Part shown: piece by piece, positions 33,564 to 41,217 of the stretch
Layout of the letters: each line of letters begins with the position of its first letter
How positions within the stretch are numbered: the stretch's first letter is position 1
Assembly (NCBI RefSeq): GCF_016864375.1
Contig: NZ_CP069356.1
Coordinates: 1,240,001 to 1,304,000 of the forward strand
Length of the DNA stretch: 64,000 bases
Direction of reading: 5' to 3'
Source: Microvirga sp. VF16
Lineage (GTDB): Bacteria; Pseudomonadota; Alphaproteobacteria; Rhizobiales; Beijerinckiaceae
Program-made: the position numbers and the translations under genes
The notes under the pieces: model-generated
Database searches by the model: none
Seen by the model: the letters and a program-made list of their open reading frames with translations, nothing else
What the model was told of the DNA's origin: nothing

Positions 33564-33873
33564 CCTACTCGCTGCCGCAGGCGAGCGCCGCATCCTATTC
33601 AGACAAGCTGCTTCCTTTTCATGAGTTTCATTGAGATCCGGCGGCGGCAATGTATTGGAAAGCAGCCGCTCCTGATATTCGTTTTGCTAGTAGGGGTCAG
33701 ATCCAGCAAGGCATCCCAGGCGATGGCGGCCGCGACGACTGCTGGCCAATGGGGGAGCATTAGGATCTAAGGGGCAGTTGGGAAGACGACTGCACTGCAA
33801 TATGGCGATCCAGCCATTTGAAGAAGTGCAACGAGAGCTAAGGCCCAGGGGGACATTGTTGCCTCACAGATCT
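33564..33873. other. Intergenic region, no supported gene
   Basis: Short frames on both strands lack ribosome sites and family resemblance. Base composition is lower in GC than the flanking genes, suggesting decayed sequence next to an IS fragment. Confidence 0.4.
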
Positions 33874-34059
33874 TCATTCTCCCCCTCGCCGACCGTATAG
33901 CAGGATCGCCGAGTAGGAGAAGTCACGCGGCGAGAGTAGATCCTGCAGATAAGCCCGGGCATAGCGGCGCGACTCGATGTGACCAAAGCGGGGAGCAATT
34001 CGGGCGACGAGATTATCCAGTTGATCGGCCCAGCGGTGAGCCTCGCCGGCGTGCGTCAT
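33874..34059 (-). mobile_element. IS701-family transposase N-terminal fragment
   Basis: The 61-residue frame (WADQLDNLVARIAPRFGHIE, SRRYARAYLQDLLSP) matches the start of IS701-type transposases, where LDALHARIAPRF and R-RA-AYLRGLLSP are typical. The catalytic DDE region is missing and the last 15 residues are unrelated. It belongs to a different IS701 branch than the element at 55.2 kb. Confidence 0.6.
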
Positions 34060-34108
34060 GGCGCGACACCTCTGTGTCTAAGACATCGCACAAGGCCCGG
34101 GTGAAGTA

Positions 34109-34378
34109 TTAGAACCCGCTGCGCTTGGTCTGCTGTACGCGTTGTCGATTGAGACGGCGAGCGGCCTCATTGATCACTGTGGGCCAATAGCATTCTACGT
34201 CATGGGCAATGCGCTCGGAGCGATCTTCTTCTGACAGATTAGGATACCAGGGTGAGCGCTCAATTCGGTCTCGCAGGATAGTCCGCGCCGTCACCTCGAT
34301 CTCACTCACGCCGATAGTGGCCGCGTCCTCCCCGTTGCGTTGCTCGGTGCTGCTATCAGGCTGAAAACTTTTCCGCAT
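34109..34378 (-). CDS. Small hypothetical protein
   Basis: The 89-residue hydrophilic protein has helix-rich sequence (EIEVTARTILRDRIERSPWY, then IAHDVECYWPTVINEAARRL) with a WP motif and a basic C terminus. I recognise no named family, though the pattern looks coding. The ATG has GGAGAGGAGG about 10 nt upstream, which supports translation. No operon partner is evident. Confidence 0.5.
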   Translation of the reverse strand: MRKSFQPDSSTEQRNGEDAATIGVSEIEVTARTILRDRIERSPWYPNLSEEDRSERIAHDVECYWPTVINEAARRLNRQRVQQTKRSGF

Positions 34379-35067
34379 GTGGGGTCCTCCTCTCCATGAG
34401 CCCCCTAAATCAGTCTGCGAACATTACTTTTGAGTGCTTTTGAGAAAAGTCTCAATTCTGGATCACAGTTTGATGACGTGAGACAAATTTCTGGCATTCG
34501 CTAGCAGCCGCCCCCAGACTTAAACCAGTCCTTTAGCTAGCGTCCGGCTCCATTAATGGAGCTATACCGTGGGTATCGAAGAGGAAGTTTTCTGGGCCAG
34601 TGGGAGTCGGACACCTTGAAAGGCTTCTTCACAGCGGTTCGGAGCCCCCTGGGTCACGGTCCAGAGTCTGCAGAAATGCCGGATCTCACGGCGGAGCAGA
34701 CGGATTGGGCAATCGAGACTTGCATGTCGTGATCAGGAGCTTGGTCGGACGCATGTAACCGTGCCTTCCTGAACTGCCAGTGTGCAACTTCCTTCAGCAA
34801 GCGATAGCGTACCAGTCAGTTGCCACAATGCTGCATGGTTGTATGGCTGATCGCAATGTCTTAGGCAGTGACCATCTCCTCAACCATATAAAGCCTGAGC
34901 GGGAACCGGAAGCACAACCACACGGCATGGCTGATTACATCAGCCGGGAAACGGTGGCGGGCCTAGCGAGAAAGGTGGGTCTTATTTGTCCCTCACCTAT
35001 GAACCGCCGCGATCAGCTCGCACTCATCCTGATGATGCCGTTTCGGCTGTCTACCCGAGCCGAAGCC
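34379..35067. other. Intergenic region with a 16-bp palindrome
   Basis: I see no well-supported gene in this 690-bp stretch; a frame at 34780-35112 has weak coding character only. A perfect palindrome, GCTCCATTAATGGAGC, lies at 34547-34562. The region has lower GC and is probably decayed. Confidence 0.4.
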
Positions 35068-35514
35068 TCAGACCTTGATACCAGCGCGAGCCATGCTCGC
35101 GAGCTTCTGTGACGAGAAGCCTTTTCGCCATTCATCCTCGGCGCCCGGTTGCGGTAGGAATCGCCCGAACTCAACCATCTGCGTCGCGGCAATGTCTTGG
35201 AGGTAAACCCAGACATCTTCGGTACTGAGGCCGGCGACGGCGCTGACCTGTTCCACGATCTGCTGGATAAGGCCCGCTTTGACCTCGACGGCCCGGCCCG
35301 ACCGGATCAGGCCCTGCACGAACACATGCGGGGTCGGGTTCGGCTTGCCCCCCAGGAAGTGACTGCCAGCGTCGAGAGGGTCGAATATAACTTGGGCAAA
35401 ATAGGCGGGTGCGCCGGTGTGAGCGTTGTGAGCAGCGGTAATCGCCGCCGCGATCCGCTCCTTTTGATCCTCGGTAAGGGCCAGATTGGCAGTTCTGACA
35501 GTGTAAGTCGGCAT
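35068..35514 (-). CDS. Tautomerase-superfamily protein, cis-CaaD/Cg10062 type
   Basis: Starting at MPTYTV (35514), the 148-residue protein has Pro1 after Met removal and, in cis-3-chloroacrylic acid dehalogenase numbering, His28, Arg70, Arg73, Tyr103 and Glu114: all six catalytic residues. The segments VFVQGLIRSGRAVEVK and WVYLQDIAATQMVEFGRFLP also follow cis-CaaD closely. These trimeric cytosolic enzymes hydrate unsaturated C3 acids, including haloacrylates. Cg10062 has the same residues but weak dehalogenase activity, so substrate is open. An annotated extra N-terminal Met-Ala would mask Pro1 and is rejected. Confidence 0.88.
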   Translation of the reverse strand: MPTYTVRTANLALTEDQKERIAAAITAAHNAHTGAPAYFAQVIFDPLDAGSHFLGGKPNPTPHVFVQGLIRSGRAVEVKAGLIQQIVEQVSAVAGLSTEDVWVYLQDIAATQMVEFGRFLPQPGAEDEWRKGFSSQKLASMARAGIKV

Positions 35515-35591
35515 GGCCAATTCCTCATTTGGAAGTATGTCCAGACTTCTAGGGAGAATGCCCGACGCAATGGGCTACGGGCTCAGTCCTC

Positions 35592-36599
35592 CTAGGATTT
35601 CCCGATCGTCCGGCCCGACTGAAGAATGCCGACGCCGACGAGGATCGTAGCCATCGCAAGTACGTCAACCGCCTGCACCGGCTCTCCCGCGAGGACCGCT
35701 CCGATGACCAGCGCGACCACCGGCGGGATATAAGTGACGCTTGAGGCGGCCACGGCGCCGAGCCGATCGACGATCAAATAGTAGAGGATGTAAGCGACGC
35801 TGGTACCGAGGAAACCCAGTCCAACGATGAGGCCGAGCGAGGCGCGGATGTCGCCGAAGATCTGCATAATACCGCCGGGATCGGTGGTGGCCAACAGGAT
35901 TACGAGGGCGAGCCCGATCTGGTAGGTGGTCAGCGCCAGCGGCGGCAGCCGGAGCGGGCTGATGAACTTCCGGGCGTACACAAAGGAGCAGCCGACGCTG
36001 AACGAGCCCGCAACCATCCAGAGGACGCCTGCGACGTTCACCGCGCCGATATCGTGACTCCACGGCCGTGCGATCAGGAGGACGCCGAGGAAGCCAAGCA
36101 GCGTTCCGCTAACCGAGCGGACATTCAGCGGCTCCTCGCGCAGGAACACGGCAGCGGTGACGAAGGTGAAGAGTGGTATGGCGCCGCTCAGCATTCCGGC
36201 CACGCTCGACAGAAGCAGGGCCGTGCCCTTGGCGAAGGCGATGTAGTAGAAGGCCGTCGCCAGCATCGCCATCACGAGAAAGTGGTGGGCGTGGCGCCAG
36301 TCACGCCAGTGCAGCGTCCCCGTCGCGACCGCGAATACCAAGAGCGGCAGGAACCCGAACAGGACCCGCAGCAGGACGATTTGCGTCGGGCTGATCGAGG
36401 CAGACGCCCACTTCATAAAGATGAAATTCGTACCCCAGATCAGGCCGAGCAGGAGGAAAGCCCCGTAGGCCCCGAGAGGGGGCTTCGTCGTTGTGCCCGC
36501 AGGGCGCCCATGAACGCGCCGTCGACGCGCATGGCCGGCCTGTTCACTGCCTGGCCGGTTCGATCCCGTGTGCCCATTGGTGAGTGGAGGCTTGTTCAT
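35592..36599 (-). CDS. EamA/DMT-family transporter
   Basis: The 335-residue protein has ten predicted membrane helices in two EamA repeats, with LIWGTNFIFMKWA in helix 1 and GEPVQAVDVLAMATILVGVG near the end. A 40-residue basic, Arg-rich N terminus precedes helix 1. It is a drug/metabolite exporter of the inner membrane, substrate unknown. Its ATG overlaps the stop of the pseudo-receiver gene by 4 nt, so the two are translationally coupled, an unusual pairing of a transporter with a signal-like protein. Confidence 0.9.
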   Translation of the reverse strand: MNKPPLTNGHTGSNRPGSEQAGHARRRRVHGRPAGTTTKPPLGAYGAFLLLGLIWGTNFIFMKWASASISPTQIVLLRVLFGFLPLLVFAVATGTLHWRDWRHAHHFLVMAMLATAFYYIAFAKGTALLLSSVAGMLSGAIPLFTFVTAAVFLREEPLNVRSVSGTLLGFLGVLLIARPWSHDIGAVNVAGVLWMVAGSFSVGCSFVYARKFISPLRLPPLALTTYQIGLALVILLATTDPGGIMQIFGDIRASLGLIVGLGFLGTSVAYILYYLIVDRLGAVAASSVTYIPPVVALVIGAVLAGEPVQAVDVLAMATILVGVGILQSGRTIGKS

Positions 36600-37021
36600 G
36601 CAGCGAGGTTCTCCGGATCCGCCTCCGCGGCAGCTGCGGACAGGGCTGGCTTCTCCATCGTGGCGACGGCGTGGATAGCGTCCAGTGCCGCAGCCAGGGA
36701 TGGTTTCCTCAGGACGACATGGCCCTGGCCGGAGAGACGCTCGGCAGAAACGGCGATCACCGCAGCCCGACCGGGATGGTGGTCGTGGTACTCATCCGCC
36801 AGGATCCATCCATCAATCAGGCCGGGAAGATCCGCCCTGGCATACAGCCAGTCGATCGGACGCATCCAATCCCTCAGGAGGGAAAAGGCGCCTTCGCCGG
36901 TTAGGCATATCACCACCTCAAAGCCGCTCGACCGCAGGCGCTCGGCAAGGCTCTCGCGGAAAACCTTGTTGGACTCGGCAATCAGGACGCGCTCGGGCTT
37001 TTCTGCGTTTGACGGTGACAT
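36596..37021 (-). CDS. Degenerate receiver-domain protein
   Basis: The 141-residue protein has the fold pattern of a REC domain (RVLIAESNKVFRESLAERLR at strand 1/helix 1, WLYARADLPGLIDGWILAD at strand 3) but the first acidic pair is AES and the phospho-acceptor position has no Asp at the usual place (LYARADLPG rather than LLDINLPG). A late Lys-Pro (LRKPSLAAAL) remains. It is probably a phosphorylation-independent pseudo-receiver. It is the first gene of a two-gene operon with the EamA transporter and is divergent from the LysR gene at 37178. Confidence 0.7.
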   Translation of the reverse strand: MSPSNAEKPERVLIAESNKVFRESLAERLRSSGFEVVICLTGEGAFSLLRDWMRPIDWLYARADLPGLIDGWILADEYHDHHPGRAAVIAVSAERLSGQGHVVLRKPSLAAALDAIHAVATMEKPALSAAAAEADPENLAA

Positions 37022-37097
37022 GTGGTCCTCCGTAACCGGTGAAGCTCCTGTCCCGGCAGTCGAATGGGTGAGCCGCGACGGAGCTCGTCCTAAGGCT

Positions 37098-38180
37098 CAC
37101 GTGCAGACCATAGGCGGTTCCGGTTTGGGGGTTCAGACGGTAAACTCGGGAGGCATCCTTCCACCGGGTGAAAGGCTATGGACCGCCTCGAAGCCATGAC
37201 CGTTCTGCTGGCCGCCGTCGACGCGGGGAGCCTCTCCGCTGCTGGCCGTCAGCTCGGCCTTCCTTTGGCGACGGTCAGCCGAAAGGTCTCAGAACTGGAG
37301 GAGCACCTGAACATCAGGCTGCTGCTGCGCGGCAGCCGCAAACTGACACTGACCGACTCTGGGCGCAGCTACGTCGCCTCATGCCGACGGATTATGGAAG
37401 ACATTGCGGAGGCCGAACGCAGTGCCGCCGGCGAGTACCTGACGCCACGGGGAGAACTGACCCTCAGCGTGTCGCAAATCATGGGGCGCGTCCATGTCAT
37501 GCCCGTCGTTGAGGAATTTCTGCGCACCTTTCCGGATATTCGCATGCGCGTGTTTCTGAATGATCGGAGGGTGGATCTGATCGAGGAGAATGTCGATCTT
37601 GCGCTCCGCGTCTACGAACTAGACGACAGCAGCATGATTGCTTTGCGTGTGGGATATTTCCGCCGGATGCTCTGTGCCAGCCCTGCTTACCTGAAAACCC
37701 ATGGTGTGCCGAAGAAACCCTCCGACCTGGGCTCGCATGACTGCGTGGCCTACGACCGTGCGATTATACCCGGGACAGGCGGGTCAAATTGGGAATTCGG
37801 TTCGAAAGAGACGCTCGAGATTGTCCCGATCCCCTACCGGCTCCTCGTGAATTCGGTCGAGGCCGCCGCTAGCGCCGCAGTCGCCGGGGCTGGAGTTGCC
37901 CGGATCCCGTCATACCTGGCCAGTCATTTTCTAAAGTCGGGCTTGCTGGTGACATTGCTGGAAGAATATGAACCTCCTCTCCTTCCAGCTCATCTGATCT
38001 ACCCAAACCAACGCAAGGTGCCACTTAAGCTACGTACCTTCCTGGATTTTTCACTCCCGCGTCTGAGGGAGCGGATTAGCGTGTAGCCAGCACTGATAGT
38101 TGATGCCCAGATGGGTTTCGTAGCCCGTGATTAAACCAGCCCTACACCCAGGACCTCCCTGCTCTGCGGGTCCTCGGAGA
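37098..38180 (+). repeat. Segmental duplication, copy 1 (LysR plus flanks)
   Basis: This segment matches 41218-42284: the upstream DNA shares ACGGTAAACT, GGGAGGCATCCTT and GGTGAAAGGCTATGGACCGC, the LysR genes align throughout, and the downstream DNA shares TAGCCAG-ACTGAT, GTTGATGC and GCTCTGCGGGT. The copies are diverged, so the duplication is not recent. Confidence 0.8.
37178..38086 (+). CDS. LysR-family regulator (copy 1)
   Basis: The 302-residue protein begins MDRLEAMTVLLAAVDAGSLS with a LysR HTH (AAGRQLGLPLATVSRKVSEL) and a substrate domain with DRRVDLIEENVDLALRVYEL. It belongs to the CrgA/DsdC-like group common beside SDR and hydrolase genes. Its paralog at 41298-42194 has about 75% similar sequence and a conserved promoter. 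Between the two lie SDR, DUF4399 and epoxide hydrolase genes on the opposite strand, the likely targets. Direct TTGGG-type repeats in the upstream region are possible operators. Confidence 0.92.
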   Translation: MDRLEAMTVLLAAVDAGSLSAAGRQLGLPLATVSRKVSELEEHLNIRLLLRGSRKLTLTDSGRSYVASCRRIMEDIAEAERSAAGEYLTPRGELTLSVSQIMGRVHVMPVVEEFLRTFPDIRMRVFLNDRRVDLIEENVDLALRVYELDDSSMIALRVGYFRRMLCASPAYLKTHGVPKKPSDLGSHDCVAYDRAIIPGTGGSNWEFGSKETLEIVPIPYRLLVNSVEAAASAAVAGAGVARIPSYLASHFLKSGLLVTLLEEYEPPLLPAHLIYPNQRKVPLKLRTFLDFSLPRLRERISV

Positions 38181-38366
38181 TTCATACCAGCAATCTTGAG
38201 CGTGCTACCAGGAAGCGAAGTTAACATACCGCCTCGGAAATTCTCGCGAGAGCATGGATCGAGTTGTAAGCGTCAAGGAATTCCCTTCGACAAGATCTGA
38301 ACCACCGCTCTGTCGGTGCTGGCCTTCGCACCTTGTCCGCGCGAAGGCCGATGGCGTTACGCCTTC

Positions 38367-39128
38367 CTACAGTTCAGCGAGGCCACCATCCACGACCAGT
38401 TCCGAGCCCAGCATGTAGCCTGACGCGTCGCTGGCCAGGAACAGGACGACGGCCGCCACTTCCTCGGGACGTCCTAGCCGGCCGTACGGGATCTGTCTCG
38501 CGGCCGCGGCAAGGTACTCCTTGAATTCGGTCTCCGTCTGACCGGGGAACTCCGACTGTCCGACATCCCTGAGAATGGGGGTATCGATGAGACCGGGGCT
38601 CACCGCGTTGACGCGGATGCGCCGCGATCTCAGCTCTGCCGAGAATGTCCGGGCGAAGGAACGGACCGCCGCCTTGGACGCCGAAAGCGCAGCGCGGCCA
38701 GGGGCGCCCACCTGGTTGAGCCATGCGGTATTGAGAATGACCGATCCGCCCTCACGCATGATCGGCTCCACCGCCTGGAGCGAAAAGAACACGGACTTCA
38801 CGTTGGTATCCATGAGGGTGTCGTACGCACTTTCGGTCGTCGTCGACAACGGTGTCGTGTACGCCACGCCGGCATTGGCGAAGAACACATCCAGGCCTCC
38901 GAACGCTTCTTTGATCGTTGCCGCCATGTTGCGCAGGCTTTCCGTCGAGAGGGCATCGACCTGGAGCGTGAGCACGTCATCCCCGATGGCCGCACGTGCC
39001 CTGTCCAGCTTGAGTTGGTCGCGACCGGTGATCGCCACACGGGCCCCCGCCTCGTACATCAGTTTCGCCGAGGCCAATCCGATTCCCGAAGCGCCACCGG
39101 TGATCAGCGCCGTCTTATTCTTGAGCAT
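38367..39128 (-). CDS. Short-chain dehydrogenase/reductase
   Basis: From ATG 39128 (AGGAG upstream) the 253-residue protein has TGGASGIGLASAKLM, the NAG motif FFANAGVAY, the catalytic Ser region and SASKAAVRS in place of the usual YxxxK (Ser substitutes the Tyr: ALSASKAAV), and the C-terminal SELVVDGGLAEL. Loss of the catalytic Tyr is worth noting, although related SDRs with this SASK motif exist and may still be active. An upstream Met at 39158 is possible. It lies downstream of DUF4399 on the same strand. Confidence 0.9.
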   Translation of the reverse strand: MLKNKTALITGGASGIGLASAKLMYEAGARVAITGRDQLKLDRARAAIGDDVLTLQVDALSTESLRNMAATIKEAFGGLDVFFANAGVAYTTPLSTTTESAYDTLMDTNVKSVFFSLQAVEPIMREGGSVILNTAWLNQVGAPGRAALSASKAAVRSFARTFSAELRSRRIRVNAVSPGLIDTPILRDVGQSEFPGQTETEFKEYLAAAARQIPYGRLGRPEEVAAVVLFLASDASGYMLGSELVVDGGLAEL

Positions 39129-39181
39129 GAGCCTTTCTCCTTCCTCGTCGTTGGGCATGACATGGTTTCCTTCTGCGTTCC

Positions 39182-39221
39182 GCCTCCGTGCGCAGCGCCT
39201 GCTGGCGCTGCGCACGGAGGC
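39182..39221 (-). terminator. 18-bp-arm hairpin after DUF4399
   Basis: Perfect arms (39182-39199 and 39204-39221) with a 4-nt loop abut the DUF4399 stop codon. The stem is very GC-rich and lacks a U-tract. It may attenuate read-through into the SDR gene. Confidence 0.6.
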
Positions 39222-39697
39222 TAATCGTCGTGATGCTCGTGAGCGGGTTTCGCCGAGGCGGGCACGGTGAACGGCACCGTCACCACTTGGCCGGGGATGA
39301 CGTGGTGGTTGGCGTCGACCAGCGCGATCTTCACCTTGTGCTTGCCGGGCGGCAGCCCGGCGATGTCGATCGTGTTGTTGTCACTCGCATCGGCCCACCA
39401 CCAGGGCAGGTCGTCGACGATGACGTGCAGGTGGCCAATCCGTGGAGATGCCTGGAGGGCGCCTGCCCCAAACACGGGCACGATGCGCAAGTTCTCCACC
39501 CGGTACTGGGCCCAGAAAACGCCTTGGGCCAATCCTTCGGCGAGAGGCGGATCCACGATCAGTCTGGGTGCGGGTTCGTTCTCGACGGACAAGTAAGGCG
39601 TAGCGCCGCGGACGTCCCTCGCGCTCTGGGCGAAGGCGGTCGTGGCGAGTAGCGTTCCAGCCGCGATAGCGGCAAGGGTGTTCGTGGGCATGGTCAT
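39221..39697 (-). CDS. DUF4399 periplasmic protein
   Basis: The 158-residue protein begins with a Sec signal (LAAIAAGTLLATTAFAQ) and carries the DUF4399 pattern: GHLHVIVDDLPWW, the GLPPGKHKVKIALVDANHHV loop, and a His-rich tail HEHHDD that may bind metal. Function is not established; it is probably periplasmic. GGAGG stands upstream of ATG 39697, and the long in-frame extension to 39916 lies in the intergenic region and is rejected. It is between the epoxide hydrolase and the SDR gene on the same strand. Confidence 0.85.
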   Translation of the reverse strand: MTMPTNTLAAIAAGTLLATTAFAQSARDVRGATPYLSVENEPAPRLIVDPPLAEGLAQGVFWAQYRVENLRIVPVFGAGALQASPRIGHLHVIVDDLPWWWADASDNNTIDIAGLPPGKHKVKIALVDANHHVIPGQVVTVPFTVPASAKPAHEHHDD

Positions 39698-39777
39698 TTG
39701 CAATCTCCTCCGGTTTCGATGTTCGGGCCTGCCTGTCGGGAAAGAGCGGAGCGGCAACTGCTTACCGCACGCTCGTC

Positions 39778-41106
39778 TCAGTTCGGTTCGCGCAACGGCT
39801 TGAACGCCGCCCTGAGCTCGCGGGTGAAGATCACCGGCTCCTCCCAGGCGGGGAAGTGCCCGCCCCTTTCGGCGTCGTGGAAGTAGATCAGGCTGGGGAA
39901 GGCGCGGCGCGCCCACGTTTCAGGCGCCCGAAAGAGATCGTCGTCCGGGAATGTCGTGATCGCCACCGGGACCGTGATCTCATCGGTCTTCTGCGCAGCC
40001 GCGCTGATGAGGTTCTGATCGCGATTCTCCCAGTAGAGCCTTGCTCCAGAGGATACGGTGTTGGTCAGCCAATGCAGTGAGAAGTTGTCCAGCACCTCGT
40101 CCGGAGTCGGCCGCTGTTCGGGATCCTTGCCGTAGGTCCACTTGCCGAACCCGCCGTGGACGAGCATCCATCCCGCCAGACCGGCGGGCGAGTCCGTCAG
40201 GCCGTAACCGACGGCCTGCGGTCGCGCACTCATCATCGTCAGGTAGCCCCAGCCCCCGGTCTTGATGAATGTCTGCATGGCATCGAATTCCGCGCGCTCC
40301 TTCGCGGAGAGTCCCGCCGGTGCGGGCCCGCCGCTGGCGATCACCTCGGCAGCGTCGGGCGGGAACACCGCCGGCAGGTTCGTGTGGACGGCGAGCAGTC
40401 CCGTTGGCGCCTGCCGCGCCATCGCCTCGACGACGCCGGCTCCCCAATCGCCGCCCTGGGCAACGTAGCGCGTGTACCCCAACCGCTTCATCAGCACGTC
40501 CCAGGCACGGCCGATGCGCTCCACGCCCCATCCGGTCTCGGTGGGGCGCGACGAGAAGCCGTAGCCCGGCAGGGACGGGATCACCACGTCGAAGGCATCC
40601 TCGGCCCGCCCGCCGAACGCGGTTGGGTCGGTGAGCGGAGCGATGATCTTGATCTGCTCGAAGACCGAGCCGGGCCAACCGTGGGTGACGATCAGCGGCA
40701 TCGCGTTCGGGTGGCGCGAGCGGACGTGGATGAAATGGATGTCCACACCATCAAGGTTCGTCATGAACTGCGGGTACGCATTGAGCTTAGACTCGCCCTT
40801 CCGCCAATCGTAATCCGTGGCCCAATGGCGCACGAGCTCTTGGAGGTTCGCGAGCTGCGCGCCCTGCGAACGATCCGAGACGGTCTCCTTGTCGGGCCAG
40901 CGGGTCGCCGCGAGGCGCCGCTTCAGGTCGGCAAGGTCCGCATCCGGCACGTGGACGCGGAAGGGGAGGATTGCGTCGGCTTTGCTGGTCGGCGCGATGG
41001 TGACGGCCCCGCTGACGGATGATCCGGCAGACACGGGTTCGGCATGGGCAAAGACGACACTGGATGACAGAGCGGCAAACGCGGTAGCAAAGATTTCCTT
41101 GCGCAT
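39778..41106 (-). CDS. Exported epoxide hydrolase-like protein
   Basis: The 442-residue protein has a signal peptide (EIFATAFAALSSSVVFAHAE), an epoxide-hydrolase N-terminal domain (RVHVPDADLADLKRRLAATR, WPDKETV) and an alpha/beta hydrolase with THGWPGS, the nucleophile Asp in AQGGDWGAGV and a C-terminal His in GGHFPAWEEP. It probably opens epoxides to diols in the periplasm, substrate unknown. It heads the minus-strand group with DUF4399 and SDR, between two LysR paralogs. A second homolog at 60371-61693 is Tat-like. Confidence 0.92.
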   Translation of the reverse strand: MRKEIFATAFAALSSSVVFAHAEPVSAGSSVSGAVTIAPTSKADAILPFRVHVPDADLADLKRRLAATRWPDKETVSDRSQGAQLANLQELVRHWATDYDWRKGESKLNAYPQFMTNLDGVDIHFIHVRSRHPNAMPLIVTHGWPGSVFEQIKIIAPLTDPTAFGGRAEDAFDVVIPSLPGYGFSSRPTETGWGVERIGRAWDVLMKRLGYTRYVAQGGDWGAGVVEAMARQAPTGLLAVHTNLPAVFPPDAAEVIASGGPAPAGLSAKERAEFDAMQTFIKTGGWGYLTMMSARPQAVGYGLTDSPAGLAGWMLVHGGFGKWTYGKDPEQRPTPDEVLDNFSLHWLTNTVSSGARLYWENRDQNLISAAAQKTDEITVPVAITTFPDDDLFRAPETWARRAFPSLIYFHDAERGGHFPAWEEPVIFTRELRAAFKPLREPN

Positions 41107-41217
41107 CGATTTCGTTCCTTTGTTCCAAGCGAGTCTCGTCCCAGGCTTCGATCCACGAAGACCGGGGACTGCATTGTCTCCTTCACGCGGCGCTGGGATT
41201 TGCCGGCTTTCAGAGCC

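Noticed and set aside
34780..35112. Possible 110-residue protein
   Set aside because: No ribosome site, no family and overlap with the 3' end of the tautomerase gene; coding evidence too weak.
36054..37199. A 381-codon plus-strand frame
   Set aside because: It is antisense to the EamA and pseudo-receiver genes, and low-complexity acidic/basic sequence indicates a shadow.
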